Part shown: in pieces, positions 1-7,380 of the stretch
Position numbering within the stretch: position 1 is the first letter of the stretch
How the letters are laid out: each line of letters begins with the position of its first letter
Source: Pseudanabaena mucicola str. Chao 1806
Lineage (GTDB): Bacteria > Cyanobacteriota > Cyanobacteriia > Pseudanabaenales > Pseudanabaenaceae
Assembly (NCBI RefSeq): GCF_030323025.1
Contig: NZ_CP097329.1
Span: 2,900,001-2,964,000, forward strand
Reading direction: 5' to 3'
Length of the DNA stretch: 64,000 nt
Translations under genes and position numbers: made by a program
Notes under the pieces: model-generated
Database searches by the model: none
What the model saw: only the letters and a program-made list of their open reading frames with translations
Told to the model about the DNA's origin: nothing

Positions 1-426
1 GTTACGAATTACGGGCAGTTGGCAGATGTACTGCGGCTCTAATACGCCACCCGTGCCAGAGCCTTGCATAGCGAGATCCATCATCAAGCCAAAGGCTCGC
101 CAGTCAATCACATTAGTGCTGGTGCAATTGTAAGAGCCTGAAAAGTTTTCGGGGCGATCAACCCATTCAGTGCCACCGACCCACAGCCAACGCCCAGAGG
201 TGAGGGACTTGAGCTGCTTTTGCATCTTGTCAATCAGGTCAGCTTGTTCTTGGGTCAGCTTACCTAGCTTTTTTAAACCTGTAAGTGTGCGATCGCATAC
301 CTCCGCCCAGCTTTCCCGCTTGTTATTATATTTGCGGCTATAAGTCCTGAAAAATACGGGATAAGCAGCAGGAGCGCTATCGGGAAACCTAACCTCTTTC
401 TGGAATCGTGTAAATTCTTGTACCAT
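1..426 (-). CDS. nrdJ: Adenosylcobalamin-dependent ribonucleoside-triphosphate reductase, N-terminal part (runs off left edge)
   Basis: The first 142 codons of a class II ribonucleotide reductase read leftwards from an ATG at 424-426 and leave the window open. The protein starts MVQEFTRFQKEVRFP and contains AAYPVFFRTYSR, SGRWLWVGGT, FSGSYNCTSTNV and DWRAFGLMMDLAMQGSGTG. I recognise this series as the N-terminus of the monomeric B12-dependent RTPR of cyanobacteria. The Cys in SYNCTSTN matches the first cysteine of the redox pair of the family. The enzyme makes dNTPs in the cytoplasm from NTPs without needing oxygen or iron. The active-site loop and C-terminal cysteines lie outside the window. 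Two palindromes lie just upstream, and a decayed copy of this same segment is found at about 1519-1818. Identification is from remembered family sequence; no search was run. Confidence 0.88.
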   Translation of the reverse strand, partial: MVQEFTRFQKEVRFPDSAPAAYPVFFRTYSRKYNNKRESWAEVCDRTLTGLKKLGKLTQEQADLIDKMQKQLKSLTSGRWLWVGGTEWVDRPENFSGSYNCTSTNVIDWRAFGLMMDLAMQGSGTGGVLEPQYICQLPVIRN

Positions 427-454
427 AACTCATAAAAATGTATTTGAGCATATC

Positions 455-506
455 ACACATATAGTGTTATGTTAACCATATAAAGCCTATCTAACACTAG
501 TAGTGT
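455..506. promoter_or_regulatory. Paired ACAC-N5-GTGT palindromes upstream of nrdJ
   Basis: Two inverted repeats with the same outer pattern lie 29 to 80 bases upstream of the nrdJ start. One is ACACATATAGTGT at 455-467. The other is at 494-506, inside a longer palindrome at 488-512 with perfect 12-base arms (TATCTAACACTA and its complement) around a single G. Their centres are 39 bp apart. NrdR, the usual RNR repressor, also binds paired palindromes in RNR promoters, but its consensus is 16 bp (ACAC-N8-GTGT), so these sites are at most NrdR-like. Confidence 0.4.
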
Positions 507-619
507 TAGATACCTTGATTTTAAAAATTTGAATAGCTCATGTTTAGCATTGTGTAAATAGACTCTCAAGTTAAGATAGAAAAAAGTTTTATTCAGTTGT
601 TTTGTTCTTTGGAAAGGTC

Positions 620-1186
620 ATGAGTACATTTAGCAGTATGTTGGAGCCTCTTGAGCCAACGAAGAAATTTATTCTTGGATTGCCTGAAAATCCTAGAGCT
701 AAACCCCTACAAAAAAGGCAAAAGCAGTGGCTATCAATTAATATTGGTTTGATGTCTCCAGATAATCTCTTGCGTTTCTTGGAAGCAATCAACAATTTAA
801 CGGATTCAATCGAAGAGTGGTGGGTAGAAATGCCTACTGAATTTTATGAGATTTTCAATAATCCTGCGCAGTCAGATCAACATAAGAAAGAGAAAATTAC
901 CTTTTGGCAAATGACTGGTATGATATTTTCCCTTACATGGGCATCTATAGTGTGTTTTAAAAATTTCTTTAAGTTATTTGATTCCACTGTGATTAGTTTG
1001 TTGGCTGCCATTGAGGAGCAAATTGCTATAGATGAAGCATCTGAGGATCTTATCCAAGTCACCTTGAATTCTGGGCAGGAGAAAACTGTTAAGATAAGGG
1101 AATTGCTCGAAGATAATAATCTAAAAGATAATATTCAGTATAAAAGAGAGGCATCAATCTCAATATTGCCAAGGCGTACAGCTTAA
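620..1186 (+). CDS. Hypothetical protein between two nrdJ 5' copies
   Basis: An open frame of 188 codons. I chose the ATG at 620 because GGAAAGG lies just before it; a TTG at 602 is the upstream alternative. I do not recognise the protein. It is mostly polar, with one hydrophobic stretch near residues 98-120 (GMIFSLTWASIVCFKNFF) that could be a single membrane segment. A charged C-terminal third follows (AIEEQIAIDEASEDL, then a Lys/Arg-rich end). It converges on and overlaps the last 27 bases of the leftward gene at 1160-1489. It sits between the intact nrdJ start and a decayed copy of it, which suggests arrival with that rearrangement. It could be a real accessory gene or a long chance frame. 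Confidence 0.5.
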   Translation: MSTFSSMLEPLEPTKKFILGLPENPRAKPLQKRQKQWLSINIGLMSPDNLLRFLEAINNLTDSIEEWWVEMPTEFYEIFNNPAQSDQHKKEKITFWQMTGMIFSLTWASIVCFKNFFKLFDSTVISLLAAIEEQIAIDEASEDLIQVTLNSGQEKTVKIRELLEDNNLKDNIQYKREASISILPRRTA

Positions 1187-1489
1187 CACTCTTACTTGTA
1201 GATCGTATTGAATATCGCAATAGTTCTGATTGTCTAAGTCTTCATCTTTTAGTGCGTAGAAAACTGTACAGCCAGTAAAAAGCTTAGTCTTACCGTTTTT
1301 TGCTCTGAAAGATCTATCCTCAATTCTTCTGCCAAGTTTGACATAAACATATAGACATCTAGTGTTGAGAGAAGATTTTGAGCTTCCTTTATTACTGCTA
1401 TTACTACGAACAACTCTTACTCCATAAACATATCCATCACTTTGAGCTTCCGTGAACTCTTCTTCAGGAATCTTGACATCTATGACCAT
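1160..1489 (-). CDS. Hypothetical protein, possibly beta-rich
   Basis: A leftward 109-codon frame with an ATG at 1487-1489. It begins MVIDVKIPEEEF and alternates short hydrophobic and polar residues, as in a beta protein (YVYGVRVVRS, RCLYVYVKLGRRIED). The middle is Ser/Asn-rich and three cysteines lie in the C-terminal half. No family is recognised. Its 3' end overlaps the convergent gene at 620-1186 by 27 bases. Its start abuts the decayed nrdJ copy, so its promoter would lie inside that remnant. The two overlapping orphan genes may form one small unit, but no function can be assigned. Confidence 0.45.
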   Translation of the reverse strand: MVIDVKIPEEEFTEAQSDGYVYGVRVVRSNSSNKGSSKSSLNTRCLYVYVKLGRRIEDRSFRAKNGKTKLFTGCTVFYALKDEDLDNQNYCDIQYDLQVRVLSCTPWQY

Positions 1490-1518
1490 AACTTAATTTA
1501 TTTCACTATCTACAATAT

Positions 1519-1818
1519 TTCTGAGCACTTAAGAAATTTTCGGGGCGAACAACTCATTTTGTACAACCCACCCACAGTCAATATCGGGAGATGCAGACTT
1601 TATCTGAATCCTTCATCTCTTAATCGATAAGGATAATGTTTGCTATCGAGCAGTTTCCCTAGTTTTTTAACCTGCAAGTGTGCGATCACTTACCTCCGCC
1701 CAGCTTTCCCGTTTATTATTATATTTGCGGCTATAAGTCCTGAAAAATACGGGATAAGCAGCAGGAGCGCTTTCGGGGAAACAAACTTCTGTTTTAAGAC
1801 GGGGAACTCTAGCACCAT
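1519..1818 (-). pseudogene. Decayed duplicate of the nrdJ 5' end
   Basis: Read leftwards, this stretch repeats the first ~95 codons of nrdJ at 136-426. SAPAAYPVFFRTYSRKYNN is encoded in both, and DNA similarity continues to about 1519 (TTTTCGGGGCGA in both). The copy is broken. The ATG at 1816-1818 is out of frame with the conserved part. One base is lost in the run after TLAG, giving an immediate stop where the intact gene reads TLTGLKKLGKL. Beyond that the similarity is patchy. It is therefore a remnant of a duplication, lying about 1.4 kb from its parent in the same orientation with two orphan ORFs between. Confidence 0.85.
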
Positions 1819-2113
1819 ATAGTACTTGTGCCTCTACAACATTATAGAGATCCAAGCTTAGCGCAAAAAATGCTTAAATCACTCTGCATTTAGTGTATTA
1901 ATTGTAAAGATAAACAGGTAATACGCTATTAGTAGTTTGAAGCACAATTTAGAGACCTGAAAATAATCCATGATTAAATTATTTTCAAGTTTGCCAAAGT
2001 CATGATTTCTTCAGTTGCTAATATCCTTTACCAACAAATTCTGATTATGCTATGATAAAAATTCTGCTAAAATATTGAACCGAATCACGCAGAAATTTTA
2101 GAGCCATAAACCC

Positions 2114-2362
2114 ATGATTAAGTTGAGATTAAAGCGATTTGGCAAGAAGTTTGAAGCCAGCTATCGCATTGTAGTTGTCAATAGCACCAGCCGCCGCGAT
2201 GGTCGTCCCCTTGCCGAGCTTGGTTTCTACAACCCACGTACCAAAGAAACCCAACTTGATGTACCTGCGATCGTTGATCGCATCAAAAAAGGTGCTCAAC
2301 CCACTGACACGGTACGTCGCATCCTCGAAAAAGCCAAGGTATTTGACCTCGTAAGTGCCTAA
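2114..2362 (+). CDS. rpsP: 30S ribosomal protein S16
   Basis: The 82-residue protein begins [21 protein letters not shown] and contains [17 protein letters not shown], the typical bacterial S16 sequence at normal length. S16 binds 16S rRNA early and is needed for assembly of the small subunit. The gene is followed after 3 bases by the KH-domain gene at 2366, an rpsP-khpA pairing common in bacteria, and both end at a strong terminator at 2741. An AT-rich upstream region of nearly 300 bases probably carries the promoter, but no clear -35/-10 pair can be singled out. Confidence 0.97.
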   Translation: MIKLRLKRFGKKFEASYRIVVVNSTSRRDGRPLAELGFYNPRTKETQLDVPAIVDRIKKGAQPTDTVRRILEKAKVFDLVSA

Positions 2363-2365
2363 AAA

Positions 2366-2737
2366 ATGCCTGACTACAACGCCCTAATTAGTTTTTTGCT
2401 AAAGCCATTACTAACCTACCCAGAAGCACTTCGGGTAGATTTTGAGTCAAATAGCAAAAGTGATCGCGTCTGGATTAGAGTTGCATTCAATCCAGAAGAT
2501 CGAGGGCGAGTTTTTGGCAAAGGGGGACGAACAATTCAAGCAGTGCGGACAGTTGTGATGACCGCAGCCCAAGAATTTGGTCATAGTGCTAGATTTGAAG
2601 TTTTTGACCCAACTCCCAATGCAACCTCCGATGACTATCAAGATCGTAGCTCAGAGAATCAAGAACGCCAACAATTCCAAATCGAGCGTCCTCGGATTAA
2701 TGTTGAAAAACCGAAACGACGTGAAACCATTAACTAA
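2366..2737 (+). CDS. khpA: KH-domain RNA-binding protein
   Basis: A 123-residue protein with one KH domain. VWIRVAFNPEDRGRVFGKGG at about residues 31-50 carries the GxxG RNA-binding loop (GKGG), followed by the helix TIQAVRTVVMTAAQEFG. The tail after residue 80 is polar and rich in Gln, Glu, Arg and Lys, longer than in the minimal KhpA of about 75 residues. KhpA proteins bind RNA, often with KhpB, and in cyanobacteria have been linked to RNA localisation; that role is family knowledge. The ATG is 3 bases after the rpsP stop, so the two genes are translated from one message. Confidence 0.9.
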   Translation: MPDYNALISFLLKPLLTYPEALRVDFESNSKSDRVWIRVAFNPEDRGRVFGKGGRTIQAVRTVVMTAAQEFGHSARFEVFDPTPNATSDDYQDRSSENQERQQFQIERPRINVEKPKRRETIN

Positions 2738-2740
2738 AAT

Positions 2741-2772
2741 AAAGGGGTTGCTTAGCGACCCCTTTATTTTTT
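2741..2772 (+). terminator. Rho-independent terminator after khpA
   Basis: AAAGGGGTTGC, loop TTAG, CGACCCCTTT, then ATTTTTT. The stem has one G-U type pair and is followed by a T-run. It closes the rpsP-khpA message 15 bases before cinA. Confidence 0.9.
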
Positions 2773-2787
2773 GGTGAAAACAAGTAT

Positions 2788-4047
2788 ATGAAAGCAGGCG
2801 CGGAAATTCTTTGCATCGGAACAGAGTTATTACTGGGCGAGATTCTCAATAGTAATGCCCAATATTTAGCTCAACAGTTGGCTTTACTGGGAGTCCCACA
2901 TTTTTATCAAACCGTTGTCGGTGATAATCCTGTTCGCATTCATCAAGCTCTAGAAATTGCCGCTAGTCGCTCGAACTTAATCATTACTACTGGTGGTTTG
3001 GGACCTACACCCGATGATCTCACCACCGAGTCGATCGCCAATTTCTTTGATACCCCCCTCGAAGAGCGTCCTGAAATTTGGGAACGCATTCAGCAAATGG
3101 CAACACAAACTGGTCGCAAACTCACGGCAAACAATCGCAAACAAGCCTTGCTACCCAAGGGTGCTGAGATTTTACCTAACCCTGTGGGTACAGCTCCTGG
3201 CATGATCTGGGAACCCCAGCCCAATTTGTTAATTCTCACCTTCCCTGGTGTACCGAGTGAGCTATATCCGATGTGGGAGCATACGGCTGCCCGTTTGTTG
3301 CAAACCAGAAATTATGGGCAAGGCATATTTCACTCCAAAGTTTTGCTGTATTGGGGGATCGCGGAATCAGCATTAGCAACTAAGGTTAATCACTTATTTG
3401 ATCTTAAAAATCCTACGGTTGCGCCATACGCTAATTATGGACAAGCCAGACTCAGGATTACGGCAAGAGCCAATACTCAACAAGAAGCGATCGCCTTAAT
3501 TGCCCCCGTTGAAGCAGAAATTCGCGAACTCACAGGCGAGTTTTGCTATGGCACTGATGAGGACACCTTAGCCAGTGTGGCAGGTAAACTCCTCCAAGAA
3601 CGTGGACAAACCCTCGCCGTTGCAGAGTCCTGCACAGGCGGATGGCTAGGACAAACACTCACAGAGGTTTCAGGTAGCTCCAGCTATTTCCTCGGTGGCG
3701 TGATTAGCTATAGCAATGAAGTTAAAGTTGATTTGTTAAATGTTGATCGCCAAACTCTCGAGCAATGTGGAGCCGTTAGTGCGATCATTGCTAAACAAAT
3801 GGCGATCGGCGTTAAGTCAAAACTCAAATCTGACTGGGGCATTAGCATTACGGGGATCGCAGGTCCAACGGGTGGCACAGATACTAAACCTGTGGGGTTA
3901 GTTTACATCGGGATCGCTGATCCTCAGAGCAAAGTCGAGGCGATCGAGTTACGGTTTAGTCCCTCTAGAGGTAGAAATTGGATCAGAATGGCAACTGTAA
4001 GCTCAGCTTTAGATTTGTTTAGAAAAAGATTTGTTATGATTGAGTAA
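2788..4047 (+). CDS. cinA: CinA-family protein (nicotinamide-nucleotide amidase type)
   Basis: 419 residues, the usual length for full CinA. The N-terminal MoCF-like domain has AEILCIGTELLLGEILN, ITTGGLGPTPDD and PGVPSEL. The C-terminal domain from about residue 265 has AVAESCTGGWLGQ, GGVISYSNEVK and GISITGIAGPTGG, the PncC signature of NMN amidohydrolase. The N-terminal domain is related to ADP-ribose pyrophosphatases. The enzyme recycles NMN in pyridine-nucleotide salvage, and CinA has also been tied to competence in other bacteria. The gene starts 15 bases past a terminator and is followed 33 bases later by a 47-codon gene with its own ribosome site. Confidence 0.95.
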   Translation: MKAGAEILCIGTELLLGEILNSNAQYLAQQLALLGVPHFYQTVVGDNPVRIHQALEIAASRSNLIITTGGLGPTPDDLTTESIANFFDTPLEERPEIWERIQQMATQTGRKLTANNRKQALLPKGAEILPNPVGTAPGMIWEPQPNLLILTFPGVPSELYPMWEHTAARLLQTRNYGQGIFHSKVLLYWGIAESALATKVNHLFDLKNPTVAPYANYGQARLRITARANTQQEAIALIAPVEAEIRELTGEFCYGTDEDTLASVAGKLLQERGQTLAVAESCTGGWLGQTLTEVSGSSSYFLGGVISYSNEVKVDLLNVDRQTLEQCGAVSAIIAKQMAIGVKSKLKSDWGISITGIAGPTGGTDTKPVGLVYIGIADPQSKVEAIELRFSPSRGRNWIRMATVSSALDLFRKRFVMIE

Positions 4048-4080
4048 ATAAACCTAAATGATGATAGGGAGCCAAACATA

Positions 4081-4224
4081 GTGAAAGCGATCAAGAAAGC
4101 TCTGAAGGAGATCGGCGACATTCTAAATCGCGTTTTGGAAGCCCTTTTGGGACAAAACCAACCCCAACCTGAGTTGATTCCTATACCAGTAAGAAATAAC
4201 TCTCGACGCAACCATCACCATTAA
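4081..4224 (+). CDS. Small basic protein of 47 residues downstream of cinA
   Basis: A GTG-started frame with AGGGAG at 4066-4071, nine bases before the start. It begins MKAIKKALKEIGDILNRVLE and ends with PELIPIPVRNNSRRNHHH. The first half is an amphipathic helix and the tail is Pro-, Arg- and His-rich. I have a weak memory of similar short proteins (helix, LLGQ or LLGK, then an IPVPVR-like tail) in other cyanobacteria, but the role is unknown. The stop codon overlaps the first bases of a strong hairpin at 4221-4263. The good ribosome site, the terminator and the orderly composition argue for a real gene, co-transcribed with cinA or separate. Confidence 0.65.
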   Translation: MKAIKKALKEIGDILNRVLEALLGQNQPQPELIPIPVRNNSRRNHHH

Positions 4225-4263
4225 GGTATATAAGACTCGCGGTGCGAGTCTTATATACCTTAA
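4221..4263. terminator. Perfect 20-bp hairpin overlapping the stop of the 47-residue gene
   Basis: Left arm 4221-4240 (begins TTAAGGTATATAAGACTCGC), loop GGT, right arm 4244-4263, an exact complement. No long T-run follows on either strand, so it could terminate weakly in both directions. It also supplies the last bases of the IS630 remnant that begins at 4260 on the other strand. Confidence 0.6.
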
Positions 4264-4529
4264 CAGGGAATAGACTTAACATTTTCAAGAGACTGAAAGC
4301 GCAAAGTCAATAAAGAATCCAAAGCAGCTTTATGGGTAGTGCGCGAATTCTCAAGACAAGAAGCAATAGCAAATTTGAAAGAATCAAAATCAGGATAATA
4401 AACTGAGTAGAGATATTACTTTGTGACAAATTTCCAAAGGCGCTCAATCAAGTTTAAGTTTAAGGACATTAAAACGCTGCCTTCCCGTCCCAGAATTGAC
4501 AAACAAGCGTTCAAAACACCACAAAAAGC
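4260..4529 (-). pseudogene. Remnant of an IS630-family transposase
   Basis: Read leftwards the sequence encodes GTGRQRFNVL, then in another frame NLIERLWKFV, a stop, and YSVYYPDFDSFKFAIASCLE followed by DSLLTLRFQSLE. These are central and C-terminal stretches of the IS630 DDE transposase; the NLIERLWKF block carries the last catalytic Glu. About 80 codons are missing between RQRFNVL and NLIERLW, with a frame change at the joint and an internal TAA just after the WKFVTK block. No terminal inverted repeats could be fixed. The element is dead and probably old. Confidence 0.8.
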
Positions 4530-4923
4530 CTAAATAGGCTCCAAGGACAAAGAGGATAGCAAATCGATAATACTCAATAATTCCTTGTACCTTTCCATAT
4601 CAATTACCTCGTCAGTGACATTGGTGATGAGGATTGGTGATACTTCGACACCATGCTTTTCTTGCAACTGCTCGGTGACTGTGATTTCTGCTGTGCCAAA
4701 TTCGCTTTGCACTTTTTTCTGACTATAACCATTGCGACTGTTGGTTTGTCCTTCTGGTCTGGATTCATGTTTCTTCTACTCTAGATGAGTCGATAGTTCT
4801 GCTTCTAAGGCTCTCGCTCTACTAATGCGGTGGTTAGTTGTTTCAGGATTCCTCCTTCTCCGAATAGGTCAGATGGTGTTTTTCTTGCAACAATTCATTG
4901 AGTATTTCTTTGCGGATATTCAT
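4530..4923 (-). pseudogene. Remnant of an IS256-family transposase N-terminus
   Basis: From an ATG at 4921-4923 the leftward reading gives MNIRKEILNELLQE. In shifted frames it continues with LKQLTTALVERALEAELSTH, HESRPEGQTNSRNGYSQKK, QSEFGTAEITV and EKHGVEVSPILITNVTDEVI, which is the IS256/Mutator transposase N-terminus in order. At least two frameshifts and a stop are present, and everything after about residue 130, including the DDE core, is absent. It ends directly against the IS630 wreck at 4529, so one element probably truncated the other. The last 60 codons happen to stay open but are not a gene. Confidence 0.8.
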
Positions 4924-5283
4924 TGGTTTTACTGTTAGTTATTGTGTGCTTGGATTGTCTCTCTCCTTACATCCTAGACTTTACACTTTTCACTTTTCAC
5001 TCTCGCGCTTATCTCTATGGCTATTCCTATTCTCCTAAGTATATTTACTCAGTGCCTGTTTGATATGCTCCCGTGATGACTCGCAGTTTATACAGTTCAC
5101 TTCTTTCTTTGATTCTAAGATGAGTAAAGCTCATGAGGATCTCCTGATTGTTGTGATTATCATCAGATTATCCTTATGAGTCCCTTTAGGCAAAGATCTC
5201 TAGGCGTTACATTTCATCCTTGAATTTGGCGATTGTTACTCCCTATCCTTCATTCAACGTTAGTTCAACGAAAGCGAAAAATG
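4924..5283. other. Gene-free stretch with one imperfect palindrome
   Basis: No convincing coding frame. An imperfect inverted repeat with 19-base arms (about 15 matches) lies near 5132-5181, starting CTCATGAGGAT and ending ATCCTTATGAG. The stretch lies next to two dead insertion sequences and may include their eroded ends. Confidence 0.4.
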
Positions 5284-5829
5284 TTAATTCAGTCGATTAC
5301 GCCACTTAGCTAATTTATCTTTGATATCCCTATCGATGCGATTGCCTAACAAATTATTGGTATTTGCTTTTTGTGTTTTTTGCTGACTTTGAACCGATCG
5401 CAGAGTTGATTCTACTTCATTTTCTAGAGCCGTTGCCGATAGCCACTCCGCACCAAAGCCAACGGCAGTAAGTTGCTGAGCACGATCAGAAGTGACCACG
5501 ATAATTCTTTTTAAATGCCTGAGCGGATCGCGTCGGTATTTTCCACATTGACGCTCGATATAGGTATCCGCAGTTTCATTATGATCGGTGAAATATAATT
5601 TGAGATTTTTGGTAATCCTCTCAACTTTGGCAGGTGTAGCTTGTACATAGGCATCAAAGACTAATGTGGTCTTATAGCCGTGATAGGCACTAAAGTTGAC
5701 CATAGTTTCGGTTAAATGCGATCGCGCTACATCAAACCCCCGCAGATCACGAATTTCCTGCAAGTGCCGCCATAGACCAATTACGTTATAACCGTCCACC
5801 AACATAATTGGTGGATGTTCTAAAGACAT
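5284..5829 (-). CDS. NYN-domain (YacP/Rae1-like) putative ribonuclease
   Basis: 181 residues from the ATG at 5827-5829; a TTG nine bases upstream is possible. The start, LEHPPIMLVDGYNVIGLW, is the NYN-domain opening with the metal-binding Asp in VDGYNV. TTLVFDAYVQA, DHNETADTYIE (acidic cluster) and IIVVTSDRAQQ follow in the order of the YacP family. Rae1, the studied member in Bacillus, is a ribosome-associated endoribonuclease; chloroplast and cyanobacterial homologues are known but little studied. The gene stands alone on the minus strand beside the IS remnants. Confidence 0.88.
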   Translation of the reverse strand: MSLEHPPIMLVDGYNVIGLWRHLQEIRDLRGFDVARSHLTETMVNFSAYHGYKTTLVFDAYVQATPAKVERITKNLKLYFTDHNETADTYIERQCGKYRRDPLRHLKRIIVVTSDRAQQLTAVGFGAEWLSATALENEVESTLRSVQSQQKTQKANTNNLLGNRIDRDIKDKLAKWRNRLN

Positions 5830-5937
5830 TAAGATCAACCATTAGCTAAAGTTACCTATTCTAATTCTGACACTAGACTTTACAAATGTTGCGTTTCCTT
5901 TAGCACAAATATTTCTTGATCACACTGAGCAAGTAAT

Positions 5938-5999
5938 TACAGCCTATTGAGACTTTGAGTAGTACAGAGATATTTTTGAAAGTGGTGCAAAGCGCTGTA
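5938..5999. repeat. Palindromic repeat family E, copy 1
   Basis: Begins TACAGCCTATTGAGACTTTG and ends CAAAGCGCTGTA. Both outer ends read TACAGC inwards. It shares TTTGAGTAGTACAGA and ATATTTTTGAA with copies at 33870, 51722, 57892 (inverted) and 61214. Confidence 0.75.
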
Positions 6000-6067
6000 A
6001 CGTCAGTTTGAGATTTGCGTTAATCAGCTCTGCCTAACTCAAAAACAACAGAGAGTAGGTCGTTCGC

Positions 6068-6155
6068 TATAGCAATCCTAAATGGTTTGATGGAGCGCCC
6101 CTAAAGGATTGCGCTCCATCAAACCCAAAAATCTACAAATGGATTAGGATTGCTA
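6068..6155. repeat. Palindromic repeat family D, copy 1
   Basis: Starts TATAGCAATCCTAAATGG and ends GGATTAGGATTGCTA. The inside is a hairpin with arms GTTTGATGGAGCGC and GCGCTCCATCAAAC, then CCAAAAATCTACAAAT as in the other D copies. It lies between the NYN gene and the high-light-inducible gene, where 504 bases hold no other recognisable feature. Confidence 0.85.
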
Positions 6156-6333
6156 AATATAAGCGACTTACTCTCTAGCTTGATTTCACATCCTATATCA
6201 GATTAGGTAATGACTCTGATAGCTTTATCGAATCTACCCTAGGTAGTATGGTGTGTTAAGAAATATAAAGTATTATTAGTTCAAGCAAAGATTTTTAAAG
6301 TCTAAAAATCAAAAAACAAAGGAGATAATTGCA

Positions 6334-6480
6334 ATGTCTGACACTACAGAACCCAAATTTGGTTTTAACACCTTCGCTGAAACATGGAACGGTCGTCTTG
6401 CAATGCTTGGCTTCGTTATCGGTTTAGCGACAGAGTTGCTCACTGGTCAAGGTATTCTTTCCCAAATCGGCTTGCTATAG
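6334..6480 (+). CDS. hli: High-light-inducible one-helix protein (Hlip/SCP)
   Basis: A 48-residue protein with a good ribosome site (AAAGGAG at 6318-6324). It reads FAETWNGRLAMLGFVIGLAT, the single chlorophyll a/b-binding helix with the ExxNGRxAM motif that ligates chlorophyll, then ELLTGQGILSQIG. Hlips sit in the thylakoid membrane, bind chlorophyll and carotenoid, and protect photosystem II assembly intermediates during light stress. Length and motif are complete. A terminator follows at once. I found no clear HLR1-type element upstream. Confidence 0.93.
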   Translation: MSDTTEPKFGFNTFAETWNGRLAMLGFVIGLATELLTGQGILSQIGLL

Positions 6481-6489
6481 TTTTAATTT

Positions 6490-6526
6490 AAAAAAGGTGT
6501 CAGTGCTCAGCACTGACACCTTTTTT
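6490..6526. terminator. Bidirectional terminator between hli and the ATP-grasp gene
   Basis: AAAAAGGTGTCAGTGCT and its exact complement around a short loop, flanked by an A-run on one side and a T-run on the other. It can stop transcription from both convergent genes and overlaps the stop codon of the leftward one. Confidence 0.92.
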
Positions 6527-7355
6527 ATGTCTTTAAATATTCAAGAATTTTTTGAAAAAGTTGCACAATCGCTTCTTCGCCATTGTCCCGAATGAAAATA
6601 TCAAAATTTGGATGTGAGTTTGCTTCAATCAACCAGTAATTACCCTGATTATCAAAGGCAATATCTAAACCGACATAGGCGATCGCCATTTTCCGAAAAA
6701 TTGGTTTAATGAATTGATCGATCGCCTGTATAACTTGAGCATCGTTTACTTGTTTTGCGATCGCCCCTTCCCAATGCAATGGGCTGAGATTACCTGTAAA
6801 CAATGCTTGAGAAATATCCTTTTCGTATAAAACTATTTGCTCTTGATTAAGGCAAACAGAACGATATTCTTTAACAATATTGATAGGTTCCTGTACCAGT
6901 GCTACATAATCATAATTTTTACTATTAACGTTGAAAATATGATCTAAAGCCTTACGAATCTCTGGTAAATTTTCACATTTAAAAACGTTATTCCCACCCG
7001 ATCCTCGATTTCTTTTGATAATAACTGGTAACGCAAAACTTCTTTCTATCTCGTTAATGATTTTATCGATAGAAGGAAATTCTAAGTACTCTAAATACTT
7101 TTCATCACAGTAAGGAGAAATAAAAGATATCGTGCGCGGCATCTTCACCACATCTTGAAAGATTTGATAAAAATACTGCTTGTCTTTAAAGATTTCCGCA
7201 ACAGATTGCGGAGTTAAAGGTGTTGAGTAGTTAGTGAAATAATATTCGCGATCGTCAAATTTAACCTTAACCACATTCTGATTCGGATGTAAAATCTCGT
7301 AAGCAATAGATGATTTTTGGCAAGCCTGTATGAGCATTCTGATGTTAGTCAGCAT
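6525..7355 (-). CDS. ATP-grasp family ligase
   Basis: 276 residues. ATP-grasp landmarks are LPVIIKRNRGSGGNNVF (glycine-rich ATP loop, about residues 110-126), VALVQEPINIVKEYRSV, and near the C-terminus GLDIAFDNQGNYWLIEANSH, where Glu and Asn are the usual metal ligands. The family includes D-Ala-D-Ala ligase, RimK-type glutamate ligases and amide- or peptide-forming ligases of natural products. The substrate cannot be read from the sequence. The N-terminal 90 residues (AYEILHPNQNVVKVKF) look like the usual pre-ATP-grasp fold. It lies 25 bases downstream of the restriction-modification gene on the same strand, so they may share a transcript; no functional link is known. Confidence 0.75.
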   Translation of the reverse strand: MLTNIRMLIQACQKSSIAYEILHPNQNVVKVKFDDREYYFTNYSTPLTPQSVAEIFKDKQYFYQIFQDVVKMPRTISFISPYCDEKYLEYLEFPSIDKIINEIERSFALPVIIKRNRGSGGNNVFKCENLPEIRKALDHIFNVNSKNYDYVALVQEPINIVKEYRSVCLNQEQIVLYEKDISQALFTGNLSPLHWEGAIAKQVNDAQVIQAIDQFIKPIFRKMAIAYVGLDIAFDNQGNYWLIEANSHPNFDIFIRDNGEEAIVQLFQKILEYLKT

Positions 7356-7380
7356 GATTCTTTAATTCCATGATTATTCT

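Noticed and set aside
455-506. Canonical NrdR boxes
   Set aside because: Spacing within each palindrome is five, not eight, bases.
1667-1855. 62-codon leftward ORF
   Set aside because: It is the decayed nrdJ copy, not an independent gene.
4530-4712. 60-codon leftward ORF
   Set aside because: It is the still-open end of the IS256 wreck, with parts of the same protein in other frames just upstream.
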